Below, piece after piece: positions 43,898 to 53,464 of a DNA stretch of 64,000 nt. The notes below the pieces were generated by a model that made no database searches, was not told where the DNA came from, and was given only the letters and a program-made list of their open reading frames with translations. The DNA is from Moheibacter stercoris (GTDB taxonomy: Bacteria > Bacteroidota > Bacteroidia > Flavobacteriales > Weeksellaceae): the NCBI RefSeq assembly GCF_040545805.1, contig NZ_JBEPMO010000006.1, positions 62,001 through 126,000 of the forward strand. Reading direction: 5' to 3'. The position numbers and the translations under genes were made by a program. Each line of letters opens with the position of its first letter. Positions within the stretch are counted from its first letter, which is position 1.

Positions 43898-44332
43898 TTA
43901 TCGAACCAAAACCGATTCTCCCGATTTCAGTTTCATTGCCAAATCAAATACTGTTGTTGTTTTCAACATCGTTTTCAGTTCCGTTCTGATTTTGATGAAA
44001 TCATTGTGAAGTGGGCAGGGATTTTCAGCATCGCAATGACTCAGTCCGAGTCCGCAACCTTCATAAACCGAATTTCCATCAATAGCCGAAACAATTTCTT
44101 CGAGTTTTATTTCCCTTAATCTTTCGGGATCTATGTAGAACCCCCCATTTGGACCGGTTTGGGAAAATACGATGTTTACTTTGGTCAAAATCCCGAGCAA
44201 CTTGGCTGTAAAAGCAAGTGGTAAATCGGAATTTTCAGCAATCTCTCCTACTTTAATCCTTCTACCTTCCAAGGATTGCGTGGTAATGTAAATGATCGCT
44301 TTGATGCCGTATTCGCAGGATTTTGAAAACAT
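43898..44332 (-). CDS. Rrf2-family regulator with cluster cysteines
   Basis: The 144-aa winged-helix protein (MFSKSCEYGIKAIIYIT) has the Rrf2 pattern and three cysteines in CGLGLSHCDAENPC (about residues 93-106), the spacing used by NsrR/IscR-type proteins for an Fe-S cluster. It is expected to sense NO or iron-sulfur state and repress its own operon with the haemoglobin gene, 12 bases downstream. Its promoter has an embedded palindrome. Confidence 0.88.
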   Translation of the reverse strand: MFSKSCEYGIKAIIYITTQSLEGRRIKVGEIAENSDLPLAFTAKLLGILTKVNIVFSQTGPNGGFYIDPERLREIKLEEIVSAIDGNSVYEGCGLGLSHCDAENPCPLHNDFIKIRTELKTMLKTTTVFDLAMKLKSGESVLVR

Positions 44333-44349
44333 CTTCTTGGTTTTAAATA

Positions 44350-44392
44350 CAAAGTTAGTGTTATTTGTATTTAAGACAAATTTATCTTAAAT
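44350..44392 (-). promoter_or_regulatory. Promoter TTTG-N19-TAACTTTG with palindromic operator
   Basis: On the - strand TTTG (44377-44380) and TAACTTTG (44350-44357) are 19 bases apart, a perfect match. The palindrome ATTTAAGA-N8-TCTTAAAT (44369-44392) overlaps the -33 box and is a natural site for the Rrf2 protein. Confidence 0.75.
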
Positions 44393-44521
44393 TAAATCAA
44401 GATGATTTTCAGCAGTTTAAATTGGAAGTTCACATTAGTTTTGAATTAAAAAAGATGAAAATTATCTCAGTGTAAGTCAATCAATTAACGGTGTTTAAAG
44501 AATCATAATTAATTTAGGAAT

Positions 44522-45094
44522 TCAAAAAAATGTTTTGAAAATATAGTTCAAATCCGACCAAACGCTTTGGTTCTGAACATAATCTTTGTTGATTTTCACC
44601 TTTTCAGGCCAAATTACTTCGTCGTTGTATTCTAGCGGATTTTCTTGGTTATTCAGTAATTCTTCTTCGTTTCGAAAGGCAATTTGCGCTGGCCCTGTAA
44701 TTCCGGGTTTTACATCGAGAATAATACGATTTTCCCCTTCTAAAACATCGGCATAGCCTTTCACATCGGGTCTTGGTCCTACAAAACTCATATCGCCCAA
44801 TAGGATATTGAAAAGTTGCGGCATTTCGTCTAATTTGGTATTTCTGATGAAATTTCCAAACTTGGTTATTTCATGTGTTTTTTGTGTCGTTACAAATGAA
44901 TTAGAATTACCTTTCATCGAACGAATTTTATAGATAGAAAAAACCTGTCCATTTTTACCGATTCGTTCTTGAGAAAATAATCCAAATTTCCCTGTATCAA
45001 TCGTAGCAACCATTACTAGTATGATAATGATAGGCAATAAAATTGGAAGTAATAAAATTGCTAAACAATAATCAAACAAGGATTTGGCCCACAT
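44522..45094 (-). CDS. Monotopic phosphoglycosyl transferase (initiating sugar transferase)
   Basis: The 190-aa product has the membrane re-entrant helix (LFDYCLAILLLPILLPIIIIL), the bacterial sugar transferase signature KIRSMKG...TKFGNFIRNTKLDEMPQLFNILLGDMSFVGPRP, and DVKPGITGPAQI. It transfers a sugar-1-phosphate to undecaprenyl phosphate, here short (C-terminal catalytic part only, PglC-like). Its start codon follows the Wzc stop codon with no intervening base, so it ends the main exopolysaccharide operon. Confidence 0.9.
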   Translation of the reverse strand: MWAKSLFDYCLAILLLPILLPIIIILVMVATIDTGKFGLFSQERIGKNGQVFSIYKIRSMKGNSNSFVTTQKTHEITKFGNFIRNTKLDEMPQLFNILLGDMSFVGPRPDVKGYADVLEGENRIILDVKPGITGPAQIAFRNEEELLNNQENPLEYNDEVIWPEKVKINKDYVQNQSVWSDLNYIFKTFF

Positions 45095-47590
45095 TTAACG
45101 CTTTTTGAAATACGTTCGAATGTCAATCATACGTTTGATACGTCCTATAACACTTGGGTCATAATTCGCGTCTTCCTCAAAATAGCCATAACCATAACCA
45201 TAGCCGTAGCCATATCCGTACCCATAACCATATCCGTAACTTCCTTTGACTTGAAAATCGTTTAAGATGATTCCAATATTGGAAACTTCACCTTCATCGT
45301 ATTTATCGGAAATACGTTTCACAAATCCTCGATACGTATAATCGAAACGAGTCACATAAAGTGTTGCATCGGCAAAATGCATCAAATCATAAGCATCGGC
45401 AACCAAGGAAACTGGAGGTGTATCTAGTACAATGTAATCGTATTCGGCTTTCAAAGAATTGATTAATTCGTTTAAATTTTCCGATAATAAAAGTTCAGAA
45501 GGATTGGGCGGAATTGGACCACCTGTAATAACATCCAAATTGGGAACTTTTGAATTTTGAATCACTTCTTCTTTGGTAGAATTCCCTGATAAATAATTGG
45601 ATAGACCTTTTTTGTTTGAAAGTTCAAATTCATCAAAAATTTTAGGTTTACGCAAATCCATTCCAATTAAAATGGTTTTCTTCCCACTTGCAGCCAAAAT
45701 TGTCGACATATTCATCGAAACAAAGGTTTTTCCTTCTCCACCGACAGAAGATGTTATCAAAATTGTTTTCTTTGGATCTTTGTTGGACTTTTTATAAAGA
45801 AATTGCAAATTACTTCTAATGGCTCTAAAAGCTTCTGAAATCCCTGATTTAGGTCTTTCTAATACAACCAAAGGATTATTATCTGAATTATTTCCAATTG
45901 TTCCGATAAAAGGAATGTTGGTTAATTTCACAATATCTGGAATACCCTTAATTTTTGTATCAAAAATCTCTCTTAGCAATAAATAGATAGTTGGAATAAT
46001 TAAAGCAATAAGTATCGCAGTTAACATATTCGCTCTTTTGTTAGGCGATATGGGAGCTTGACCTAAATTTTTCGCTTTATCGATAATATTTACATCGGAA
46101 ACTGTCGATGCTATAGATAATTCTGCTTGGCTATATTGTGAAAGCAATTGGTTGTAGAGTACATCATTTACCTCATATCCTCTAGCGACATCCAAAAACT
46201 TCTTTTCTTGTTCAGGCAATTGGTAAGCTCTGGAATTGTAATGACCTATTTTGGTATTTATATCTCCTAATTCTTTGTTAAGTCTATTTTTTGATGTATT
46301 GATCATACCTTGGATAGCAGATTTTGAATCTGCTATTCTAGCTTCAATTTCAGAAATTTCTCTAGTACCAGATTTATAAAGTAATTTTAATTCATCGCGT
46401 TGTTGTTCAAGGCTTCTTAAATTACTTACCTCTGAAACGAAATTCCCTTCGCTTAAACCAACAATCTGCAAGTCAATCATTCCTTTAGTTCCTGATTGAT
46501 AAATATTATTACTTACAGAATTTAACGTATTGATTTTATCTTGCATCGTAGCTTTTTCAAGCTCTAATGACTTTAAGTTTCCTAAAATGTCACCTTTTTC
46601 TCCACCAAAATCATAAATATTTTCACGTTTTTGCAAATTTTGATACTCAATAGAAGCACTATCAACTTTTGCTTTGGCAATACCAATTTGTTGACCAATA
46701 TACTTTAAGGTATTTATGGCCATTTGATTTTTTTCGTTTAATTCTTTTTCCTTTAAAAGCTCCAACGAATTATTGATAACGTCGATTGCCTCTTCTTGCG
46801 AATAGGACACTTTTGAAATTGATAAGATCGAACTTCCTTTACCTAATGCATTAACTTGAATTCCACTTTGAACTCTTGATGCTGCACGATCTAAATTGGT
46901 TAATACAAAAGAATATTTATCTTCTGGATTGAAGAATTTCTTACCTTCTAAAATTTGAAATCGATAATGATCAGAAGTTATCCATTCGCTAAATTTCCCT
47001 TTGGAAGGAAATTTAACAGGAATGCTTTTTCCCAAAATCGTGTCCATTGTATAATTGTAAAGTAAGTTTGAAGATGGATTGGAAATTGGTTTAATTTCAA
47101 ATGTCGTATTATCAATTTTCCTTATTTCTAATTCAACCCCCACAATCTGATTATGCGTTGTATCTACTTTCACAATAAAAGGTGAAGCATCTCGATGAGA
47201 ATTAGATTTTTTTAACGTCCCTTCTTCCATATAAGCGACGTATGCTTCTATACGCTTCGCTACATCAAAGGCATGGGTTCTGGATTCCAAAACCTTAGTA
47301 AGGATATCTGTTTTCCCACCAGATCCACCCCAGATAAAGTTAATGGAATTCCCTCCAAAATCACTACCTCCTTGACTTTTTGAAGATACATTAAAGGTCG
47401 CATCCCCTTGATACATGCGATCTAAATAATAATTATTGATAAAATAGGCAATAAAAATTGCAAAAATTAAGGATAACAAATAAATCACCCAATTTCTAAG
47501 AAGTCGAGGAATAAATCGATCAATTTCAAAGAATAGTAAGGAATTTTTCTTTTTTAAATTGGTAGAATGAGATGGTTGATTATGGTCCAT
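45095..47590 (-). CDS. Wzc-like polysaccharide co-polymerase and tyrosine autokinase
   Basis: The 831-aa protein has a Wzz-type N-terminal region (membrane helix about 33-55, coiled coils about 280-480), a second helix (about 510), and a BY-kinase with Walker A SVGGEGKTF near residue 615, Walker A' GMDLRKP and B YDYIVLDTPP. The C-terminal tail, about residues 784-803, is Gly-Tyr repeated about nine times, the expected phosphorylation cluster. It controls chain length and export. The Tyr cluster is encoded by imperfect hexamers (45186-45240). Confidence 0.92.
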   Translation of the reverse strand: MDHNQPSHSTNLKKKNSLLFFEIDRFIPRLLRNWVIYLLSLIFAIFIAYFINNYYLDRMYQGDATFNVSSKSQGGSDFGGNSINFIWGGSGGKTDILTKVLESRTHAFDVAKRIEAYVAYMEEGTLKKSNSHRDASPFIVKVDTTHNQIVGVELEIRKIDNTTFEIKPISNPSSNLLYNYTMDTILGKSIPVKFPSKGKFSEWITSDHYRFQILEGKKFFNPEDKYSFVLTNLDRAASRVQSGIQVNALGKGSSILSISKVSYSQEEAIDVINNSLELLKEKELNEKNQMAINTLKYIGQQIGIAKAKVDSASIEYQNLQKRENIYDFGGEKGDILGNLKSLELEKATMQDKINTLNSVSNNIYQSGTKGMIDLQIVGLSEGNFVSEVSNLRSLEQQRDELKLLYKSGTREISEIEARIADSKSAIQGMINTSKNRLNKELGDINTKIGHYNSRAYQLPEQEKKFLDVARGYEVNDVLYNQLLSQYSQAELSIASTVSDVNIIDKAKNLGQAPISPNKRANMLTAILIALIIPTIYLLLREIFDTKIKGIPDIVKLTNIPFIGTIGNNSDNNPLVVLERPKSGISEAFRAIRSNLQFLYKKSNKDPKKTILITSSVGGEGKTFVSMNMSTILAASGKKTILIGMDLRKPKIFDEFELSNKKGLSNYLSGNSTKEEVIQNSKVPNLDVITGGPIPPNPSELLLSENLNELINSLKAEYDYIVLDTPPVSLVADAYDLMHFADATLYVTRFDYTYRGFVKRISDKYDEGEVSNIGIILNDFQVKGSYGYGYGYGYGYGYGYGYGYFEEDANYDPSVIGRIKRMIDIRTYFKKR

Positions 47591-47605
47591 AAAAATTCCT
47601 ATTGA

Positions 47606-48421
47606 TTATAGATTTTTAAAGAAAAAATAAATACCGATAACAGCAGTTATACCTCCAAAAATAGTTGTAACAGTTTGAATAGGATTCAACCCAATTCCCC
47701 ATTGTTTTTGTCTTCTTGGATTGACTATAATGATATCATTGGGTTGTAGCCAAAAATACTCGGAATTCATCACCGATTCTTGTGTTATATCTACAACCGC
47801 TCGTTGAGTTCCTTCTGGTGTTGTGCGCAAAATCTGGATATTATTTCTATCGGCTACAGGTGTTAAATCGCCTGCCATTGCAAAAGCTTCCAACAAGTTA
47901 AAATCATATTGTGGTACGTGGTAATTCCCAGAACCAGCTTCTCCAACAATTGTAAAGTTAATACCAGGCATAATCACCTCAATATAAGCGGCAGATTCTT
48001 CAAAAATTTTATAAAATTCACTTTCTATTTTTTCTCTTGCCTCTTCAAGACTTAATCCCAATAAATAAATCTTACCTATTCTAGGTAATTCGATGTTTCC
48101 ATCTTCTTGGATTCTAACACCCTTACCCATTGTGTTCTGCCCACCACTCATTGCATCGGCATTTGTTGAATAATCTGATAATTCTTGTAATTCAACACCT
48201 TTACGAGTCGAAACTTTAATGTTAATCAAATCATTCACTTGTAAATGATAAATTGGTCGATTAAAAGCAATCATCCCATTTTCATTTAACTTCAATTTTT
48301 GATCAGGTTGAATGTATTTTACATCTTTTAACGGAATGCATGATCCTAAAGTAAAAAATACACAAGACGCTATGAATAGGTATAAAAATCTAGGCTTCAA
48401 GGTTCTAATTTTAGGTGGCAA
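47606..48421 (-). CDS. Polysaccharide export lipoprotein (Wza-like)
   Basis: The 271-aa product has a lipoprotein signal ending FFTLGSC (Cys about 27), a Poly_export domain (YHLQVNDLINIKVSTRKG, GVRIQEDGNIELPRIGKIYL), a SLBB-like repeat (INFTIVGEAGSGNYHVPQ) and a C-terminal helix (TIFGGITAVIGIYFFF). It forms the outer-membrane export channel for exopolysaccharide. It lies 15 bases upstream of the wzc-like gene. Confidence 0.9.
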   Translation of the reverse strand: MPPKIRTLKPRFLYLFIASCVFFTLGSCIPLKDVKYIQPDQKLKLNENGMIAFNRPIYHLQVNDLINIKVSTRKGVELQELSDYSTNADAMSGGQNTMGKGVRIQEDGNIELPRIGKIYLLGLSLEEAREKIESEFYKIFEESAAYIEVIMPGINFTIVGEAGSGNYHVPQYDFNLLEAFAMAGDLTPVADRNNIQILRTTPEGTQRAVVDITQESVMNSEYFWLQPNDIIIVNPRRQKQWGIGLNPIQTVTTIFGGITAVIGIYFFFKNL

Positions 48422-48438
48422 ATATACTATTTTTAAGA

Positions 48439-49557
48439 TTAATTTGAATTTTGACGTTGTACTAACTTCCTTCTATTGAGAAACTCACTAACCACAAGTG
48501 GCATATAGGATAAAAATAAGGCAGCACAAATTAATATCAATAACATTAAACTGATATTAAAATGTCTTATTTGATAAGCCAATACAATTAATAATACATT
48601 GGCAGCACAAATAATCAAAGTGGTTTTTGTATGATTAAATCCCAATCGCAATATTCGATGATGAATATGGTTTTGGTCGGCTGTAAATGGTGATTTTCTT
48701 TTCATTAAACGTATGATGATTACACTTAAAGTATCAATCAATGGAATAATCAATATTGCAATTGCGATGATTGGAGCACTTTCTATTTTCACCCAAGGCA
48801 TAGAGGATAAACTAATGAATTTAATAGCCATAAATGCAATCAAATAACCGACTACCATGGATCCTGTATCGCCCATGAAAATTTTGTATTGATTGGAGAG
48901 ATTAAAATATAAAAATGCTAGAAGTGAACCCAAAATAGCGATGGCCAAAAATCCCATCGAATAATCATACAATCTAAAAAAGATGAAAACGAAACTCAAG
49001 GAGATCAAAATTCCTACTCCACTCGCCAAACCGTCGATTCCGTCAATTAAATTATAAGAATTGATAATCAAGACGATAATAAAGATGGTAAAAAAGACAC
49101 TAATCCAATAAGGCAATTCAAAAATACCAAATAAACCAAAAAAGCTTTCGATACGTATATTTGACCCTACTACAATCATCAAAGCACTTAGAATTTGCGC
49201 AAAAAGCTTTTTCTGTGGAGCCACCACCAATAAGTCATCCATTAAGCCAATAAAAAATAGTAATACCAATGCTGCTGAAAAGAATATAACTTTACTGAGC
49301 ATATCAAAACAAAAGATACTGGCAACAACTGTAATCGCAAAATAAATGGCTACTCCTCCCAAGCGAGGTATTTTACGCGTATGCGAACTTCGACTTCCAG
49401 GAATGTCCATTAATTGTTTTCGATAGGAAACTCGAATGATTTTTGGAATCGCAATAAAAGTGAGCAAAAAGCTCAATAAAAAGGATAGGATAACTTTTAA
49501 ATAAAGTGATGAATATCCAATAAAGTTAGCGATTGCCTCTAAACTTAAGTTTTTCAT
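48439..49557 (-). CDS. WecA/MraY-family undecaprenyl-phosphate sugar transferase
   Basis: The 372-aa polytopic protein (about ten to eleven helices) has the catalytic motifs LMDIPGSRSSHTRKIPRLGG, NSYNLIDGIDGL (Asp pair), FMGDTGSMVVGY and QNHIHHRIL of WecA/TagO enzymes. It starts lipid-linked oligosaccharides with a HexNAc-1-phosphate. Its start overlaps the preceding glycosyltransferase gene by 32 bases. Its presence together with the monotopic transferase at 44522 means two possible initiating steps in one locus. Confidence 0.9.
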   Translation of the reverse strand: MKNLSLEAIANFIGYSSLYLKVILSFLLSFLLTFIAIPKIIRVSYRKQLMDIPGSRSSHTRKIPRLGGVAIYFAITVVASIFCFDMLSKVIFFSAALVLLFFIGLMDDLLVVAPQKKLFAQILSALMIVVGSNIRIESFFGLFGIFELPYWISVFFTIFIIVLIINSYNLIDGIDGLASGVGILISLSFVFIFFRLYDYSMGFLAIAILGSLLAFLYFNLSNQYKIFMGDTGSMVVGYLIAFMAIKFISLSSMPWVKIESAPIIAIAILIIPLIDTLSVIIIRLMKRKSPFTADQNHIHHRILRLGFNHTKTTLIICAANVLLIVLAYQIRHFNISLMLLILICAALFLSYMPLVVSEFLNRRKLVQRQNSN

Positions 49558-50296
49558 ACTTTCTCATTCCGTTGAAAGCCCAATGCAGGGTGTAATAAGT
49601 TGATCGGAACAAAGATAAACCTAAATATTTAGAATATACATTAAATTGCTTTTGTAGGATTAAAAATTTATTTCTTGAAAAGGAATTTTTTCGAATTCGA
49701 TAAATGGCCAAGGATTCCTTTATGGCACGCGCTTCTGGAATTTTTCTCAAAATTTCAATCCACATCGCGTAATCCTCGCGCATATCCACTTCGGGTATTT
49801 CTACTTTTCCAATTCTTTGGGTATCATACATGGAAGTAAGCATGGGAATCGGACAATTGTATAAAATCCGATCATAGGTAATATGATCTTCCGCTATAAA
49901 GTCCTCCAAATAAGGTTCTAAATTCTCATCATGTCTCTTGTAAGAACCGTACACTAATTCTTCCTTGTTGTCAACTAAATAATTTACAGCTTTTTCTAAA
50001 AATTGAGGCAACCAAACATCATCACTATCAATAAAGGTAATAAATCTTCCCTTTGCATTTCTAATGCCTATATTGCGCGCTTCAGCTGCACCCACATTTT
50101 CCTCTGACACTATTAAATGAATCCTTGGATCATTAAATTCTTTGATTTTTTGAACCGAATTATCATGCGAACAATCATCTATTATCCACCATTCCCAATG
50201 GGCATAGGTTTGATTTAATACGGACAAAATCGTTTCCGCAATATAGTTCTCAGAGTTGTAACATGGCGTTATTATAGAGATTAAATTATTCTTCAT
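49526..50296 (-). CDS. GT2-family glycosyltransferase
   Basis: The 256-aa GT-A protein has ITPCYNSENYIAETI, WIIDDCSHDNS and FIDSDDVW (DxD). The ATG at 50294-50296 (MKNNLISIITP) is chosen; nine extra codons would enter the upstream epsG gene. It overlaps that gene by 11 bases and the WecA-like gene by 32, tight coupling within the operon. The sugar is unknown. Confidence 0.85.
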   Translation of the reverse strand: MKNNLISIITPCYNSENYIAETILSVLNQTYAHWEWWIIDDCSHDNSVQKIKEFNDPRIHLIVSEENVGAAEARNIGIRNAKGRFITFIDSDDVWLPQFLEKAVNYLVDNKEELVYGSYKRHDENLEPYLEDFIAEDHITYDRILYNCPIPMLTSMYDTQRIGKVEIPEVDMREDYAMWIEILRKIPEARAIKESLAIYRIRKNSFSRNKFLILQKQFNVYSKYLGLSLFRSTYYTLHWAFNGMRKYEKLKFRGNR

Positions 50297-51407
50297 ATAG
50301 AAAACCATATCTAGCATTTTCACTTAAAACAGAATTATAATTCCCAAACCCTGAGCGATCACCCCAATTTCGGTAGAAATTACCATAAAGCAAAATAGAA
50401 TAAACTGTAAATCCTATAAATAAAAAATTCTTTACAGAGGTATTTTCTCGAAGGGCATAAACCATTCTAGGTATTACGAAAATGATATAAACGGTAAAAA
50501 AACCAGGTAATCTAGCCGCAAAAATTCCGCCACCAAAGAAAAAATAGGTAATTACTCCAAAAATATAAATGTTTCTAAAATAACTAAAAAGCTCGTCTTT
50601 TTCTGAAACTTGCTTATTGAAAATCAAAATTATAGCAACGGTTATAATTTTCACAATGTCTCCTAAAACACCTCCTTCTGAGGAAAGTTCACTTGCGTAA
50701 TCATTATAGGTTTCGGCTACTCCAAAAGGTAGGAATTGTGCGATACTATCAATTATCATATTTAATCCAACTAAATTGGATATGATTGCCACAGATACTA
50801 AAACAATTATTAAAGTGTTATTGAATTTAATTTTTACAATCCAATAGGCGAATATAAATAGTACAACAGCTTTGTGAAACATAAAAGCTAAGGCAAATAC
50901 GAGTAAAAATTTGAATAACTTCCGTTCAATGATATAAGGAATCGAACAGAGCATTATTGCATTGGCTAATCCTTGACGAACGTGAACGTGTTCTTCAAAC
51001 AAATAGGTTGGAATGAAATACATCATTAACGTCATAAAAGCATAGGGACTGTACTTATAGAACATTTTCCCCTTCAAAGTCAATGCGATGATGGCTATTA
51101 GCAAGGTAAAACTCGCATAACCCAAACCAACAGTACTGACGATTTTATTGAGATAAATATACCCAGGCTCCATATCAAACATGATGATGATATATTCCAT
51201 ATCGGAAAAATCCGTTTGGGCCGCACCTTCAAAAGCATTCCAGTAAGCCAACCAGTCAGGACTTATCGCATAAGCCAATCCGGCTGTAAACATCATCATC
51301 ACTATGATGGTTTTAAACCAATTTTTATTGGTAGGCGTATCGTTCACTACTTGATAAATAGTGGATCCTATCAATAAAATCGCAATAAGGTTATAGATAA
51401 AACTCAT
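50286..51407 (-). CDS. EpsG-like polysaccharide polymerase
   Basis: The 373-aa membrane protein has about ten helices. The EpsG-type motif HVHVRQGLANAIMLCSIPYI (about residue 145-165) and a preceding long loop (EGAAQTDFSDMEYIIIMFDMEPGY) are characteristic. It is the likely Wzy-type polymerase of this locus. It sits between two GT2 genes with minimal gaps. Confidence 0.85.
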   Translation of the reverse strand: MSFIYNLIAILLIGSTIYQVVNDTPTNKNWFKTIIVMMMFTAGLAYAISPDWLAYWNAFEGAAQTDFSDMEYIIIMFDMEPGYIYLNKIVSTVGLGYASFTLLIAIIALTLKGKMFYKYSPYAFMTLMMYFIPTYLFEEHVHVRQGLANAIMLCSIPYIIERKLFKFLLVFALAFMFHKAVVLFIFAYWIVKIKFNNTLIIVLVSVAIISNLVGLNMIIDSIAQFLPFGVAETYNDYASELSSEGGVLGDIVKIITVAIILIFNKQVSEKDELFSYFRNIYIFGVITYFFFGGGIFAARLPGFFTVYIIFVIPRMVYALRENTSVKNFLFIGFTVYSILLYGNFYRNWGDRSGFGNYNSVLSENARYGFLYEE

Positions 51408-51413
51408 TGTTCC

Positions 51414-52391
51414 CTAGGTCAGTCTTATTAATTTTAGGTTGATGAAACTTAACAAATAAAAGATTTGCTTCTTCATTGGCAAAGAAAACAAATAATTTCT
51501 TGCAAATCGTTGGTAATTGAAAATTCGCTTTTTGGAAATTCCGTAAAGTTTCATTTGCTTTTCCAATTCTACCACCATTTCAGCTTTTAGATTTTTGTCT
51601 TGCACATAGGCTACATAAGCCAAATAGGAATAATATCCTTGGAACATAAAGAAACGATCAAAATCCTCTTTAAAATTCGAATATTCGCTAGCATCAAAAG
51701 CTTCTTTTACGTTTTGAATTGCCAAAAACATATCATATCCCTTTTTTGTATGGGTTTTGGTAATCGAATCCTGTCGTTCAAAATATTTGTAAAATGGCTG
51801 ATTGATTTTGGCTATTATGCTGGATTTTAAAACCAATTGCGGAATTAATTCAATATCCTCGAAATGAATACCTTTTTTAAATTTTAAGTCTTGAAATAAC
51901 TCCTTTTTGAATAATTTATTACAAGCGAAACACGCCATTTCTCCAAAAATGGTAAAATCCTTTTTCAACGCAATTTTCTCTGGAAGTTGTGGCGATTGCG
52001 GCAAATCTCGGAAGGCTTCTCCCCTTTCATTTACCTTTTCCAAATCACATAACACAATCTCAGCAGAATGTTCAATGGCTTTCTTGTAAAGGGATTCAAA
52101 CATTTCGGGGGAAACATAATCGTCACTATCGACAAATCCAATAAACTCTCCCGAGGCTTTTTCCAAACCGAAATTTCTTGCATCGCTCAATCCGCCATTT
52201 GGTTTCTGATAGGCTTTGATTTGCGAGTAATTAGAAGCATATTGATCAATAATCTTCTGCGAATCATCGGGTGAACCATCATTGACTACAATGATTTCGA
52301 TTTCATTCAAGGTTTGATTGACCAAAGAATCCAAACATTTTTCCAAATATGCGGCTGTATTATACACCGGAACAATCACCGAAACTTTCAT
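51414..52391 (-). CDS. GT2-family glycosyltransferase
   Basis: The 325-aa product has the GT-A motifs VSVIVPVYNTAAYLEKCL, IIVVNDGSPDDS and GFVDSDDYV (DxD, about residue 90). The C-terminal half is basic with hydrophobic helices. It overlaps the upstream GT4 gene by 4 bases (ATGA type). Confidence 0.88.
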   Translation of the reverse strand: MKVSVIVPVYNTAAYLEKCLDSLVNQTLNEIEIIVVNDGSPDDSQKIIDQYASNYSQIKAYQKPNGGLSDARNFGLEKASGEFIGFVDSDDYVSPEMFESLYKKAIEHSAEIVLCDLEKVNERGEAFRDLPQSPQLPEKIALKKDFTIFGEMACFACNKLFKKELFQDLKFKKGIHFEDIELIPQLVLKSSIIAKINQPFYKYFERQDSITKTHTKKGYDMFLAIQNVKEAFDASEYSNFKEDFDRFFMFQGYYSYLAYVAYVQDKNLKAEMVVELEKQMKLYGISKKRIFNYQRFARNYLFSLPMKKQIFYLLSFINLKLIRLT

Positions 52392-53458
52392 AATTCACGC
52401 AATATTTGGTTATACTTTTCCATTATTTTTTCTTTAGAGAATCGAGAATGTATACTATTGACGATTAACTCTGTATCCTTTTCAGATTGAACCAATTTTT
52501 TCACTCGTTGAGCAAATCCTTCCGCATCTTCAATCGAATGAATTTCTCCATTGATTCCTTTTTGAATGATTTCGCGAATTCCACCCGGACAATCATTGGC
52601 TAAAGCATAGGTTCCGCAAGCTCCCGATTCCAATAAAACATTGGGAAATCCTTCGTAACGTGAAGACAAAACAAATAAATCGGCTTGCTGCAAATACGGA
52701 TAAGGATTTTTCTGAATTCCTGCAAAATGAACATTCTCCAATCCTAATTCTTCTTTTTGTTGCATCAATTCGTCTCGATCACGACCATCGCCTAAAATCG
52801 TTAATTCAATATTTTCATCCTTCAAATGCGCAAAAACATTTAAGAGCATATCAAATCCTTTTCGTTCGGTTAGATTTCCAATTGCTACCACATTTTTTAC
52901 CAATGAATTGAATTTCCTTTCATCCGAAAACATTTGGGATTGAATAAATTCCACATCAACTGGATTATTGATTTTGACAATTTTTCGAGGTTCTATATTG
53001 ATATTTTCAACCAAATCCTTTTGCATATCATCTGACTGGGCTATGATTTGATGGAAATTATTGTAAAACCTGTAGAAAAATCGAATTTCCTTTCGTTTGA
53101 CGTGCTCCGAAACGACATTGGTTTCACGCGCCACAAATTTGGTTTTCTTAAAAAACGGAACAAACGGTGCCAAAAATGCACTTACTTCGCCCCAACCGCC
53201 AAATACAATATCCGGTTTTTCTTTTCTGATTAATGGCAATACTTTGAATATGGCAAAACGAATTCGATCCACTTTTAAATCGATAACTTGCACATCATCT
53301 TTCAACAATTCCAATGGCATTCCTTCCTTATTGAACAATACCAAATAAGGTTGAAAATCTTCACGATTGAGGTAATTGCACAAGGTAAAAATCACCCGTT
53401 CAGCACCGCCAAACGTAAGGCCAGGAAGTAAAAAGAATATTTTTTTAGGTCGGTTCAA
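52388..53458 (-). CDS. GT4-family glycosyltransferase
   Basis: The 356-aa GT-B enzyme has the N-terminal GLTFGGAERVIFTL, the nucleotide-sugar site AIGNLTERKGFDMLLNVF and SSRYEGFPNVLLESGACG. It uses a retaining GT4 mechanism; substrate unknown. It ends 4 bases inside the next gene and begins 6 bases after the formyltransferase-like gene. Confidence 0.9.
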   Translation of the reverse strand: MNRPKKIFFLLPGLTFGGAERVIFTLCNYLNREDFQPYLVLFNKEGMPLELLKDDVQVIDLKVDRIRFAIFKVLPLIRKEKPDIVFGGWGEVSAFLAPFVPFFKKTKFVARETNVVSEHVKRKEIRFFYRFYNNFHQIIAQSDDMQKDLVENINIEPRKIVKINNPVDVEFIQSQMFSDERKFNSLVKNVVAIGNLTERKGFDMLLNVFAHLKDENIELTILGDGRDRDELMQQKEELGLENVHFAGIQKNPYPYLQQADLFVLSSRYEGFPNVLLESGACGTYALANDCPGGIREIIQKGINGEIHSIEDAEGFAQRVKKLVQSEKDTELIVNSIHSRFSKEKIMEKYNQILREL

Positions 53459-53464
53459 TGTTTA

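Noticed and set aside
45186..45240. Short tandem repeats that could look like a CRISPR
   Set aside because: They are coding hexamers for a Gly-Tyr tail with no spacers.
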